Shown here: piece by piece, positions 49,592 to 58,264 of the stretch
Position numbering within the stretch: the first letter of the stretch is position 1
Layout of the letters: each line of letters begins with the position of its first letter
DNA from: DASUZB01 sp036377075
GTDB taxonomy: Bacteria; Actinomycetota; CALGFH01
Direction of reading: 5' to 3'
DNA: 64,000 bases
Assembly (NCBI GenBank): GCA_036377075.1
Contig: DASUZB010000088.1
Coordinates: 1 to 64,000, forward strand
The notes under the pieces: generated by a model
The model's input: the letters and a program-made list of their open reading frames with translations, nothing else
Database searches by the model: none
Told to the model about the DNA's origin: nothing
Made by a program: the position numbers and the translations under genes

Positions 49592-50554
49592 ATGCAAGCA
49601 GTCGCGGTCATGGAGTTCGGCGGGACGCCGAGCCTGCTGGAGCTGCCCCGGCCCGAGCCGGGGCCGCACGAGGTGCTGGTGCGGCTGGCGGCGGCGGGGG
49701 TGAACCCGATGGACCAGGCGGTCGCGGACGGGCAGTTCGAGGGCCGCCTGCCGCACACCTTTCCGCTGGTCCTGGGGTTCGACGGCGCCGGGGAGGTCGC
49801 GGCCACCGGTGGCGCGGTGACCCGCTTCGCCGTCGGTGACGAGGTCTACGGCCAGTTCTTCCATCCGCCGCTCGGCCGCTCCGGCAGCTACGCCGAGTAC
49901 GCCGTGGTGCCGCAGCGGATGGACAACGGGGCGATCGGCCGGGCGCCGCGCGGCCTGCCACCGGGGCGGGCGGCGGCGGCGCCGACCGCGGCGATGACCG
50001 CCATCGGGCTGCTGGACGAGGTCGGCCTGCGCGCCGGGCAGACGGTGCTGATCGTCGGCGCCAGCGGCGGCGTCGGCTGCTTCGCCACGCAGCTGGCGGC
50101 AGCCGTCGGCGCCCGGGTGATCGCGACCGCCCGGGGCGACGCGGCCGAGCAGCTCCGCGCGCTGGGCGCGGCACAGACCGTCGACTACGCGGCGGCTCCC
50201 CTGGACGAGCAGGTCCGCGCGGCCCACCTCGGCGGCGTGGACGTCCTTCTCGATCTGGTCAGCAACGGCGGTTCGGGCGCCTTCGAGGCCAACGCAAGCC
50301 TGGTCCGCGACGGCGGGACGGCCGCCTCGATCGTGTTCGCCGCCAGCCGGGCAGCACTGGACGGCCGGCGCGTCCGCGCCTTCGACTACCTGCTCCGCGA
50401 CAAGGCGACCCTGCTCGACCGGCTCACCGCCGACCTCGACGCCGGGCGCCTACGGGTCCCGGTGGAGGCGGAGGTGCCGCTCCGTGACGCCCCGGCCCTG
50501 CTGGCGCGCCGGCGTCGCGGCGGCGCCCGCGGCAAGACGGTGGTCCGCGCCTGA
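49592..50554 (+). CDS. NADP-dependent zinc-free alcohol dehydrogenase (quinone oxidoreductase family)
   Basis: A 320-residue medium-chain reductase. The GroES-like half includes MQAVAVMEFGGTPSLLELP and VLGFDGAGEVAATG. The Rossmann half has the cofactor loop VLIVGASGGVGCFATQLAAA and VIATARGDAAEQLRALGA. Zinc ligands of classical alcohol dehydrogenases are absent, as in QOR/crotonyl-CoA reductase relatives, so the likely reaction is reduction of quinones or enones. The ATG at 49592 has GGAGGT 5 bases ahead; the longer reading from 49487 overlaps the regulator's promoter. It is probably controlled by the divergent XRE protein. Confidence 0.9.
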   Translation: MQAVAVMEFGGTPSLLELPRPEPGPHEVLVRLAAAGVNPMDQAVADGQFEGRLPHTFPLVLGFDGAGEVAATGGAVTRFAVGDEVYGQFFHPPLGRSGSYAEYAVVPQRMDNGAIGRAPRGLPPGRAAAAPTAAMTAIGLLDEVGLRAGQTVLIVGASGGVGCFATQLAAAVGARVIATARGDAAEQLRALGAAQTVDYAAAPLDEQVRAAHLGGVDVLLDLVSNGGSGAFEANASLVRDGGTAASIVFAASRAALDGRRVRAFDYLLRDKATLLDRLTADLDAGRLRVPVEAEVPLRDAPALLARRRRGGARGKTVVRA

Positions 50555-50617
50555 AACGGCGCCGAAGCGACCCTCCTGCCGACGGACTACGACGCCACGG
50601 CCGCGCTCGCCGGCGCG

Positions 50618-50646
50618 TTGACCACCGCCGATACGGCGAGATAACG
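50618..50646 (+). promoter_or_regulatory. Promoter candidate upstream of the HK-RR pair
   Basis: TTGACC (50618-50623) and ATAACG (50641-50646) are spaced by 17 bases. The leader would be over 200 bases and would include the 18-base-periodic repeats, so a nearer promoter is also possible. Confidence 0.35.
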
Positions 50647-50745
50647 AGCCGCGCCGAGATCGCAACCTTCTGTATACCTTTTGTGACATGCGAGTGTTGT
50701 TATCTTGCGTGGCGATTGCGGCGAAGCGGCCGTCATCGTCGTTCA

Positions 50746-50790
50746 GCAGTACCGGTCAGGTACGCAGTACTGAGGATTGGCGCAGTGCTG
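50746..50790 (+). repeat. Three direct repeats GCAGTRCYG with exact 18-base period
   Basis: GCAGTACCG (50746-50754), GCAGTACTG (50764-50772) and GCAGTGCTG (50782-50790) start exactly 18 bases apart on the same strand. The copies are upstream of the histidine kinase and response regulator genes and look like a tandem binding array for a transcription factor. Confidence 0.65.
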
Positions 50791-50883
50791 CGATTACCGT
50801 AGGTTGGAGTGGAATGGCAGACATAGGGTGTGAGCACGGTGCCGCCGACTAGAGGCACCGTCGCTACCGGGGGGGTAGACACC

Positions 50884-51633
50884 ATGCCGGCCCAGGCAAA
50901 CGGCCTGCTCGAACAATCATCTGCGCGTACGCTTCGTGCCCGTGTGGGCCGGGGCGGGCGGCGCAAGCGCGCTTCCAAGCCGAACCTGTCGTGGGAGCGC
51001 CCGCTCGGCGGGCGCGAGGGGACGCCGGAGGCCACCGACTCGCCGGCGATGCTGGCCCACGAGGTCAAGCGCCGGATCTCGGCCCTGCGGGTGGCCGCCG
51101 AGGCCGCCGGGGTGCTGCACCGCCGCGGCCACGACCCGCAGCCGATGATGGACCGGCTGCTCGGCGAGATCCACGAGCTCGAAGAGCTCACCCGCACCCT
51201 GCTCGACCGGGACCGGGCCGCCTCGTGCGAGGTGACCGACCTGGTCGGGGCGGCGCAGGCCGCCGCGGACACGGTCCGCGCCGCCAACCGCGCCCAGGTG
51301 GTGCTGGCCCACCCGTCCGAGCCGGTCGGGGCGGTCGCGCAGCCGGCCATGGCACGCCAGGCGCTCGAGAACCTGATCGAGAACGCCTCGCGCTACGGCG
51401 AGGAGCCGGTCGAGGTCACCGTCCGCCAGGTCGGCGACTGGGCCGAGGTGGTCGTGGCCGACCGCGGGCCCGGCTGGGGTGGCTCCCCCAGGCGCGCCCA
51501 CGACGGCAACGGGCTCGGCCTGGCGCTGGTCAGGCACGTGACCGAGGCGGCCGGTGGGCACGTGTGGAGCCGGGGCCGCCCCGGGGGCGGCACCATGCTG
51601 GGCCTGCGCCTCCCGGCCGCCGGCCTGGGGTAG
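50884..51633 (+). CDS. Soluble sensor-less histidine kinase
   Basis: A protein of about 249 residues with no membrane helix or sensor domain. It has a HisKA-like H-box (MLAHEVKRRISALRVAAEAAG), then the HATPase domain with N-box LENLIENASRYG, G1 box VADRGPGWG and G2 box GNGLGLALVRH. It should autophosphorylate on His and pass phosphate to the LuxR-type regulator 47 bases downstream. The first 55 residues are basic and low-complexity. The ATG at 50884 follows a G-run; a GTG at 50830 would add 18 residues. The input must come from another protein or a small molecule. Confidence 0.85.
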   Translation: MPAQANGLLEQSSARTLRARVGRGGRRKRASKPNLSWERPLGGREGTPEATDSPAMLAHEVKRRISALRVAAEAAGVLHRRGHDPQPMMDRLLGEIHELEELTRTLLDRDRAASCEVTDLVGAAQAAADTVRAANRAQVVLAHPSEPVGAVAQPAMARQALENLIENASRYGEEPVEVTVRQVGDWAEVVVADRGPGWGGSPRRAHDGNGLGLALVRHVTEAAGGHVWSRGRPGGGTMLGLRLPAAGLG

Positions 51634-51680
51634 GGCGGCTGCTGGGGCCAGGCCGCAGCAGCGAATCGGGGGGGAAGCAG

Positions 51681-52358
51681 ATGAATGGCGAGATCAAGGT
51701 CGTGCTTGCCGACGACCACGAGGTGTTCGTCGAGGGCCTGTGCATGGTCCTGGCCGCAGAGGACGACCTGGAGATCGTGGCGACGGCCGTCGACGGCGTG
51801 AGTGCCCTGCAGGCGCTGGACGAGTACCGCCCGGACGTGCTGGTGCTCGACGTCCACATGCCGGCCACCGACATCCAGCAGGTGATCGCGGCCGCGCGCC
51901 AGCGCGCGCCGCGGACGCGCGTGCTGATGCTGTCGGCCGACACCCGTCCGGACACCATCGGCGCGCTGCTGCGCGCCGGGGCGCACGGGTTCGTGCCCAA
52001 GGACGCCTCCTCCCGCCAGGTCGCCACGGCGATCCGCAAGCTGGTGGCGGGGCACCTCGACCCATTCGCCAGCTACGCCATGCCCAACGTCCGGCAGCAG
52101 CCGCGCAACCGCGAGATCGACCTGCTGGTCAGCAGCCTGAGCCCGCGGGAGCAGCAGATCCTGGCCCTGCTGGCGGCCGGCTGGAACAACCGCCGCATCG
52201 CCGAGAGCTGCTTCCTGTCGGTCAACACCGTCCGCACCCACGTGCAGAACGTGCTGGTGAAGCTCGGCGTCCACTCCAAGCTGGAGGCCGCTGCGTTCGC
52301 GGTGCGCCACGGCGTGGTCCCGCCGGGCGGCGTCCCGGCGGCGTCGGGCTCGCTGTAG
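51681..52358 (+). CDS. NarL/LuxR-type response regulator
   Basis: A 225-residue regulator with a complete receiver (acidic pair in VVLADDHEVF, phospho-Asp in VLVLDVHMP, Ser in LMLSADT, Lys in FVPKDAS) and a LuxR HTH (LSPREQQILALLAAGWNNRRIAESCFLSV, shown as landmarks, then HVQNVLVKLGVHSKLEAAAFA). It pairs with the upstream kinase. The HTH is closely similar to that of the atypical regulator at 23120 (shared TVRTH.QN.L.KL..HSKLEAA.FA), so the two may recognise related sites. ATG 51681 has GGGGGGAAG upstream. Confidence 0.93.
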   Translation: MNGEIKVVLADDHEVFVEGLCMVLAAEDDLEIVATAVDGVSALQALDEYRPDVLVLDVHMPATDIQQVIAAARQRAPRTRVLMLSADTRPDTIGALLRAGAHGFVPKDASSRQVATAIRKLVAGHLDPFASYAMPNVRQQPRNREIDLLVSSLSPREQQILALLAAGWNNRRIAESCFLSVNTVRTHVQNVLVKLGVHSKLEAAAFAVRHGVVPPGGVPAASGSL

Positions 52359-52391
52359 GGAGGTCCGGCCGGCCGGCCGCCGGGCCCGGCG

Positions 52392-55300
52392 TCAGGTGAC
52401 CGGTTCCTCGCCGGCAGCTCCAGGGGGAGGGCCGTGCCCGGGGGCCCGCCCGGACCCGTCGGCGGGACGCCCGGGGCTGGCGGTGCCACCTTGCTCCGAG
52501 TCCTCGACAGTGGGCCGAGGGTCGCCGCCCGCGCGCTCGGAACCACCGGCAGCGGCTCCCGGGCCTTCGGCACGGTGCTCGGCGCCGTCGGCTAGGCGCC
52601 CGGGGCCGGTGGGCCAGGTCATGGCGAAGTGGGGCATGGCCGGGGCGGGAGCACTTCCGCGGCGCAGCCGGCCGCGCACGGCGAGGACGACGGCGAGCAG
52701 CGCCCAGAGGACCAGCGCGGCCGCGAGGTGCAGGCCCAGGTCGAGGTCGTGCACCGCGGGGTAGCGGCCTCCTGGTGGCGGTAGCCCCGGAACGGGCTCG
52801 GGGCGGAGGGCCTCGGCGGGGATCATCCTGGCCCGCGCCGCCAGCGTGCCGAGCGGCGCCAGGTGCACCGCGCCCTGCGCGTCCGCCTCCAGGACCACGT
52901 CCTCGAACGCCTGGCGGACCAGGCCGCCCGGCAGGTGGTGCGGCGGCGAGACGGGCGCGCCGAAGCGCGCCGCCGCGAGCTGCCAGACCGCCGGGTTCGC
53001 GGTCGCCGGCTCCTCGCCCAGGTAGAAGCGGGCGATGCTGGGCTCGGCGAGCAGCAGCCGCCGCTGCGCGATGCTCGGCGGCGGCGCCGTCTCCGCCTTC
53101 GGCAGCTGGGCCGCGGCCAGCAGGGCGGGCGCCTGCCTGGACAGCCTCGTCAGCAGGTCGACCGGCCGGGCGAGGGGCTGGCCCCCCTGCGGGTCCGGCA
53201 CGGTGCCGAGGAACATGGTGTCGAACGCCTGCACGGTCCGGCCGCCGTCGCGCCACGGCCGGCTGAGCGCCCGACCGGCCACCGCCTTGCCGCCGACCGC
53301 CTGGTAGCCCGACCAGAAGCGGCCGCCGGCCGCGTCGAGGACGGCGAAGCCGCCGCAGGCCGACCCGGCCGCGTTCTCGAACACCCCGCCGGCGACCCGC
53401 TGCAGGTCGGCCACGCGGCTGCCCGGCGGTTGCTGCACCTCCCAGAACTGCACCGTGCCGAGGCTCGGGCTGGCGATGCTGGCGACGCGGCGACCGTTGG
53501 CGCCGAGCCAGCTCGCCAACCCGCCGCCCGCCTGGTCGCCGCGGAGCAGGAAGTAGCGCACGCCGCTGCCGAGCGCGGCCGGCCCGTCGGCGAACGTGGT
53601 GACCCGGCGGGTCCCCACGGCGAACAGGTCGGGATCGGCCGGGTCGGCGCCGTTCACCGCGGAGCAGGAGGGCGTCTTCGCGGCGACCAGCGTGGCCATG
53701 TGGGCCAGGGCGTCGTCGGCGCGGCCGTAGCGCCCGTCCCAGCCCTGGCCACCGGCCACCAGCAGCGCGAGCACGGCCAGCGAGACCGTCACCGTGGCGA
53801 CCCGGCGGGCCGGGGGGCCCTGGCCGGCGAGCAGGTCGCGGAACGCGCCCAAGCCCAGGGCGACGGCGGCGACCGCGCCGGGCACCAGGTAGGCGAGCCA
53901 GGACTCGTCCAGCGCGCCGACCGCCACCAGCAGGATCCCGGCGGCCAGGCCGGTCAGGTTCCAGGCGGCGAGGAACCGGCCGGCACGCTCGCCGCGCCGC
54001 CAGACCGCGACCACCGCGGGCAGGGCGAGTGCCAGCACGGCGAGGGTGGCGAGGTCGCGCGGGAACGCCAGCTCCAGCGGCCGGCTCAGCGGCAGCCCAC
54101 GGTCCGACCCGGTCAGGTGGGCCAGGGCGGCGAGGCGATCCAGCCGCGGCCCGAGCCCGGCGGCGCCTGGGGCGCGCACCACCCAGGCGGCGAACGCGGC
54201 CCAGAAGCCGAACCCGACCGCCAGCGCGGCCAGCGCCTTGCCGGCGAGGCCGGCGACCTCCTCCCAGCCGCGGACGGCCAGCGCGAACCCGAGCGGCACC
54301 AGCAGCAGGACCAGGCTGCGCCCGTCGGCCAGCAGGGCGACGCCGGAGGCCAGGCCCACCGCCGGGACGAACGCGGCGGCACCGCGCTCGTGCAGCAGCC
54401 AGGCCAGCAGCAGGACGACCAGGCCGGCCGCGAGGCCGACGGACTCGACGGTCAGCACCCGGCCGGCGCCGGTGAGCACCGGGTCGAGCGCGGCGACCAG
54501 CCCGGCGGCGGCGGCGATGGCGAAGCGCAGCACGGTGTCGCGCCGTCGCTCGGTGAGCGCGAGGACGAGCAGCACCAGCAGCGCGGTGGCCAGTCCCCGG
54601 AAGCCGCTCGAGGACAGCCGCGCGTGCTGCACGGTCTGGACCAGCTCCTCGTCGGCACGCCCGCTCGCCAGCAGCCAGCCAGCGTGCGCCGCCAGGGCGA
54701 GCGGCGGCTGGTCGAGGACGGGCTGGCCGCGCCAGGCCATCCCGCTCCCGCTGGCGACGCTGCGGGCGACCTGGGCGATGGCGGCCTCGCCGGCGCCGAT
54801 CTCCGGGCTGCGGGCGCTGAACAGCCCGGAGACGAGCACGGCGAGGCTGCCGAGCAGCAGTGCCACGAGCAGGCGCGCGAACGCGGGCGCCGGCCCGGCC
54901 AAACCCTCGACGACCGGTGCCATGACCCGTTCGCCCGGCTGCCCCGCCGGCGCCCGCACGGCGCCGGGCGGCGCCGTGCTGGCTGGCGGCGGCGGGTGAG
55001 CGCCCGCGGCGGGCCTTGCCTGCACGGGCTCGGCCACGGCCGCGGCACGCTCCGCCGCCGCGGCGACCTCGGAGCGCCCACCGGCCCGCCGGCGCGGCAA
55101 CCCGGTCCGCAGGTCGACCACCGGCTTCGGTGCCTCCTCCCCCGCCGGGACGGCGGGCTGCCCGCGGTCGCGCTCCGCCGTGACCCCGGGCTGCCGGTCG
55201 GCCGGACGGAACGGCGATGGCTGGTCCCCTGCGCCTCCGGGAACCGTCGGGGCGGGCGGCGCCTCCGCCGACTCGGCGGCGCGCCGCATGTCCGACAGCG

Positions 55301-56882
55301 GGCGCCGCGGGTCCGCCGGTCGCCCGGGAGCGGGAGCCTCGGGCCCCTCGCCGGTGCCCGGCGGCACCGGCTCGACCCGCCGCACGGAACCCGGGACCCC
55401 AGGCGGCGGCCCCGCGCCGACGCCCGGCGGCACCGGGTCGACCCGCCGCACGGGGCCTGGAGCCCGGACCGACCCCTCGCCGGCAACGGGCGGACCCGGC
55501 GCGACCCGCCAACCGGCACCTGGGGCACCAGGTGGCCCCTCCGCGGCGCCCCAGGGCGCCGGGGAGGCCCGCCGCCCGGGATCCTCCGCGGCCGGCGCTT
55601 CCCGTGTGGCGCCGGGCCGGCGCGGGTCCGCCGGAGGGCGTGGCGGATCCGCCGGCGGCCGCTCGGTTGCGCCTGGTGGGCGTGCCGCCGCCGGCCCGAC
55701 CGAACCGGCCGGGGGCGGATCGGCGGCGGGCGCGAGCGGCCGCCATGGCTCCGTCGGCCGGCCGAGGTCCGGCATGGCGGGAGGTCCCTGCGCCGCACGG
55801 GGTGGCTGCCCACGGTGCGGCGGGGGCGGGGAGTCGCCGGCCGTCGGCGCTTGGCGGGCGGGGCCGGGCGTCCCCTTGTCGGGTGGTTCCACGGCGGTCC
55901 CGTCCGCGCGCCGGCCGTGCGGCGCGAACCAGTCGAACAGCGGCCGCGCGGCCCGCTGGTCGGGCTCGGCGGCCGCGCCGAGCTCCTCCGGCCGCACCTT
56001 CTCCGGCGTGCCCGGCGACGCGGTGCGCGACGGCCGGTCGACCCCACCCGGGAACCTGGTCCGGGGCGCGTCCGGGCTCGGCGGTTGCCCCGCCGCGGTA
56101 CCTGCCCTCGGGCCAGGGCCAGGGCCGGACCACGGCGGCGGCGCGGCGCCCGCCGGCGGAGGGGCCGTCGGGCCGGGCGGCGGCGCGCTGCCCGCGGGAC
56201 CAGCCGGGCGAGCGGGCGGGCCGGGCGGTGGCGCGGCGCCCGCGGGACCAGCCGGGCGAGACGGCGAACCGGGTGGCGGCGCCGCAGCTGCGGGGCGGGT
56301 CGGCGAATCGGCGGGCGGCGGGGCGGCGGTCTGGCGGGCCGGAGGACCGGGCGTCGGCGCGGCGCCGGCGGGTCCAGCAGCCGGGCTGGACAGCGGCGCG
56401 GCGGCTCCCTGCGGGCGGGCGGGCGGACCGGGCGGCGTCGGCTCGGCGGCGGCCGGCGGACCGGGCTGTGCTGGACCATGCGCCGCGGCCCCGCTCGCGC
56501 CGCCGGACTGGTGCTGGTCCGGGCCGGCGCGGCGGCGGCGGGCCGTGGCGGGCGGCACGACCAGCTCGCGGATCAGGTCGTCGAGCTGGAAGGGCCGGAA
56601 CAACACCCGGCAGGACCGGTCACCGTCGAAGGAACGGTCCTGCTCGCCGGGGACGAGCAGCACCACCACGCGGCCGGGGAACCACTCGCGGATGGACCGA
56701 TAGGCGCCCTTTCGTAGCTCGCCGGGGAGGTCGAGCACCAGCGTGTCGGCGGCGGGGTCGAGCTCGCCCGGCTGGCCCTCCGGGGACTCGAACTGCTGCA
56801 CCCGGTCCTCGATCGGCAGCAGGGTCCGCAGCGCGACGGTGAGGCCCGCGTCGCGGGTGAACAGCACGATCCGCCTAGGCAT
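52392..56882 (-). CDS. Receiver-like domain / Pro-rich linker / GT-C membrane glycosyltransferase fusion
   Basis: A 1496-residue protein. Residues 1-110 resemble a degenerate receiver domain (RIVLFTRDAGLTVALRTLL, TLVLDLPGELRKGAY, VVVLLVPGEQ, LFRPFQLDDLIREL) with the K-P-F lysine changed to Arg. Residues about 115-650 are a Pro/Gly/Arg-rich disordered linker. From about 660 a polytopic region of the ArnT/PMT_2 GT-C type begins (ARSPEIGAGEAAIAQVARSV, then RGQPVLDQPPLALAAHAGWLL), ending near 1035. An extracytoplasmic domain (about 1040-1380), one more helix and a Pro/Gly tail follow. GT-C enzymes use polyprenyl-phosphate sugars outside the membrane. It converges on the HK/RR pair. Confidence 0.8.
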   Translation of the reverse strand: MPRRIVLFTRDAGLTVALRTLLPIEDRVQQFESPEGQPGELDPAADTLVLDLPGELRKGAYRSIREWFPGRVVVLLVPGEQDRSFDGDRSCRVLFRPFQLDDLIRELVVPPATARRRRAGPDQHQSGGASGAAAHGPAQPGPPAAAEPTPPGPPARPQGAAAPLSSPAAGPAGAAPTPGPPARQTAAPPPADSPTRPAAAAPPPGSPSRPAGPAGAAPPPGPPARPAGPAGSAPPPGPTAPPPAGAAPPPWSGPGPGPRAGTAAGQPPSPDAPRTRFPGGVDRPSRTASPGTPEKVRPEELGAAAEPDQRAARPLFDWFAPHGRRADGTAVEPPDKGTPGPARQAPTAGDSPPPPHRGQPPRAAQGPPAMPDLGRPTEPWRPLAPAADPPPAGSVGPAAARPPGATERPPADPPRPPADPRRPGATREAPAAEDPGRRASPAPWGAAEGPPGAPGAGWRVAPGPPVAGEGSVRAPGPVRRVDPVPPGVGAGPPPGVPGSVRRVEPVPPGTGEGPEAPAPGRPADPRRPLSDMRRAAESAEAPPAPTVPGGAGDQPSPFRPADRQPGVTAERDRGQPAVPAGEEAPKPVVDLRTGLPRRRAGGRSEVAAAAERAAAVAEPVQARPAAGAHPPPPASTAPPGAVRAPAGQPGERVMAPVVEGLAGPAPAFARLLVALLLGSLAVLVSGLFSARSPEIGAGEAAIAQVARSVASGSGMAWRGQPVLDQPPLALAAHAGWLLASGRADEELVQTVQHARLSSSGFRGLATALLVLLVLALTERRRDTVLRFAIAAAAGLVAALDPVLTGAGRVLTVESVGLAAGLVVLLLAWLLHERGAAAFVPAVGLASGVALLADGRSLVLLLVPLGFALAVRGWEEVAGLAGKALAALAVGFGFWAAFAAWVVRAPGAAGLGPRLDRLAALAHLTGSDRGLPLSRPLELAFPRDLATLAVLALALPAVVAVWRRGERAGRFLAAWNLTGLAAGILLVAVGALDESWLAYLVPGAVAAVALGLGAFRDLLAGQGPPARRVATVTVSLAVLALLVAGGQGWDGRYGRADDALAHMATLVAAKTPSCSAVNGADPADPDLFAVGTRRVTTFADGPAALGSGVRYFLLRGDQAGGGLASWLGANGRRVASIASPSLGTVQFWEVQQPPGSRVADLQRVAGGVFENAAGSACGGFAVLDAAGGRFWSGYQAVGGKAVAGRALSRPWRDGGRTVQAFDTMFLGTVPDPQGGQPLARPVDLLTRLSRQAPALLAAAQLPKAETAPPPSIAQRRLLLAEPSIARFYLGEEPATANPAVWQLAAARFGAPVSPPHHLPGGLVRQAFEDVVLEADAQGAVHLAPLGTLAARARMIPAEALRPEPVPGLPPPGGRYPAVHDLDLGLHLAAALVLWALLAVVLAVRGRLRRGSAPAPAMPHFAMTWPTGPGRLADGAEHRAEGPGAAAGGSERAGGDPRPTVEDSEQGGTASPGRPADGSGRAPGHGPPPGAAGEEPVT

Positions 56883-57359
56883 CGGCCGACCCGCCCGTCA
56901 CGGGGACGGCGGAATTCTCCCTGGATCCGCCCTGGCCGACCGCCTCGCGCCCGCCGGCCTGGGCGCCCAACGGCACGGCCCTCCACGGCGAGATCCCCGC
57001 GGTCACCAGCTCCACGGTAGCTGGGCGCCGCAGCCGGGCACCACGACGGAATGCCGGCGAGCTGGCACTGCGTCCCCCTCCGACGTTCGGTGGCTCGGCC
57101 GCCGCCACTGGCTCGTTCCCCACGAGCCGGCGCGCCGGCCACGGCCCCGACCGCCGCCAAGTGAGGGAGCGGGGCGGGACCAGCCTGAACGCACCTATCT
57201 TGCCTGCACCCGACGCTCGGCGCCATTTTCAGTAGAAGCTGCCAGACAGCCTGATCTACACGAACAGGAGTCGCCGGCGGACGGCCATCGCCCTGGATGC
57301 TGTCACCCCCCTCGCTTAGGCTGCCGTCCCACATGCCAGGCGGGTGCGAGGAGGCAACG
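56883..57359. other. 477-base intergenic region
   Basis: This divergent gap lies between the GT-C fusion (minus) and the SnoaL-like gene (plus). A TAGGCT -10-like box (57317-57322) precedes the SnoaL-like gene without a clear -35. A slightly AT-richer patch is at 57195-57265. No ORF with a ribosome site and no RNA gene is visible. Confidence 0.5.
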
Positions 57360-57764
57360 GTGGACGTCCACGAGGCGGCCCGGCGCTGGGCCGAGACCTG
57401 GGAGGCGGGCTGGCGGAACCACGACGTCGACGCCGTCGCCGCGCTGTACGCGCCGGACTGCGTCTACCGGTCGCACCCGTTCCGCCCCCCGAACCAGGGC
57501 CGCGCCGGCGCCGTCGCCTACGTCAGCAGGGCCTTCGCCACCGAGGCGGATCCCGATCCCCACTTCGTGGTCGTCGCGGTCGCGGGCGACCGCGCCGCGG
57601 TGGAGTGGTGGTGCAGCGCCACCGACCAGGGCGAGCCGGTGACCCTGGCGGGCGCCTCGATGGTCCGCTTCGACGCCGACGGCCTGGTGGTCCAGGAGCA
57701 CGACTACTGGAACCAGGCCGACGCCATCGAGCAGCCGTTCGCCGGCTGGGGCTGGGGCGCCTGA
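57360..57764 (+). CDS. SnoaL-like (NTF2-fold) protein
   Basis: A 134-residue single-domain protein of the SnoaL/NTF2 superfamily: WEAGWRNHDVDAVAALYAPDCVYRSHPF at the N-terminus and VRFDADGLVVQEHDYWNQ near the end, forming the typical cone-shaped alpha+beta barrel. Members bind small hydrophobic ligands or catalyse isomerisation and hydrolysis; the substrate is unknown. GTG at 57360 has AGGAGG 5 bases upstream. An ATG at 57297 would add 21 non-conserved residues. It ends 8 bases from the convergent HIT gene. Confidence 0.8.
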   Translation: MDVHEAARRWAETWEAGWRNHDVDAVAALYAPDCVYRSHPFRPPNQGRAGAVAYVSRAFATEADPDPHFVVVAVAGDRAAVEWWCSATDQGEPVTLAGASMVRFDADGLVVQEHDYWNQADAIEQPFAGWGWGA

Positions 57765-57772
57765 GCGGCGGC

Positions 57773-58264
57773 TCAGCCAGAGGCCGCGAAGTGGGGAGCG
57801 AGCTTCTCGTAGGTCTCCTCGAGCAGCTCGGGCAGGACCTTCGTCTGGGCGACGACCGGCATGAAGTTGGTGTCGCCGCCCCAGCGCGGCACCAGGTGCA
57901 GGTGGACGTGGTCGGCGATCCCGGCGCCGCTGACCCGGCCGAGGTTCATGCCGAGGTTGAAGCCGTGCGGGCCGCTCTCGGCCTGCAGCGCCGCGATCGC
58001 GGTGCCGGTCATCGCCATCATCTCGCCCAGCTCGTCCGGGGTCAGCTCGCCGTACTCGCCGACGTGCCGGAACGGCATCACCATCAGGTGCCCCGGGTTG
58101 TAGGGGTAGGCGTTGAGCATCGCGTAGACGCGCTCGCCCCTGCCGAGGATGTGGTTGGCCGCGTCGTCGCCGCGCGCGGGCAGCTCGCACAGCACGCAGC
58201 CCTCGTCCCGGCCACCCTGGCGGATGTAGGCCATGCGCCACGGCGTCCAGAGGCGGTCGGTCAC
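57773..58264 (-). CDS. HIT-family hydrolase/phosphorylase
   Basis: A 163-residue histidine-triad protein, with the catalytic triad motif HVHLHLVPRW and a CxxC zinc pair (GCVLCELP). This is the Ap4A phosphorylase-like form typical of actinobacteria (RLWTPWRMAYI start). HIT proteins cleave nucleotide phosphoanhydride or phosphoramidate bonds. The GTG at 58264 overlaps the thrS stop (GTGA). In related genomes the next gene is PIP synthase (pgsA). Here, instead, about 50 kb of other genes follow before pgsA at 7253. Confidence 0.92.
   Translation of the reverse strand: MTDRLWTPWRMAYIRQGGRDEGCVLCELPARGDDAANHILGRGERVYAMLNAYPYNPGHLMVMPFRHVGEYGELTPDELGEMMAMTGTAIAALQAESGPHGFNLGMNLGRVSGAGIADHVHLHLVPRWGGDTNFMPVVAQTKVLPELLEETYEKLAPHFAASG

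Larger units (their letters stand above)
50555..50883. other. 329-base regulatory region upstream of the histidine kinase
   Basis: No ORF with a ribosome site is seen. The region becomes AT-richer from 50640 to 50710. It holds a promoter match at 50618-50646 and three 9-base direct repeats at 50746-50790 (listed separately). Confidence 0.6.

Noticed and set aside
55200..56450. Repeated GC-rich motifs resembling a repeat array
   Set aside because: They encode the Pro/Gly-rich linker of the fusion protein. Spacing is irregular and there are no conserved spacers, so it is not CRISPR or a satellite.
52222..56717. Very long open frames antisense or frame-shifted to the GT-C fusion (over 1200 codons on each strand)
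   Set aside because: They are Arg/Gly/Pro-rich shadows caused by extreme GC content and the repetitive linker. They show no domain, no membrane pattern and no ribosome site.
57297..57359. ATG 57297 as start of the SnoaL-like gene
   Set aside because: It lacks a ribosome site and adds 21 residues outside the fold. GTG 57360 has AGGAGG at the right distance.
7500..57700. The interval as a classical genomic island or integrative element
   Set aside because: No integrase, transposase, attachment repeat or tRNA is visible, and composition by eye matches the flanks. Only the broken synteny supports insertion.
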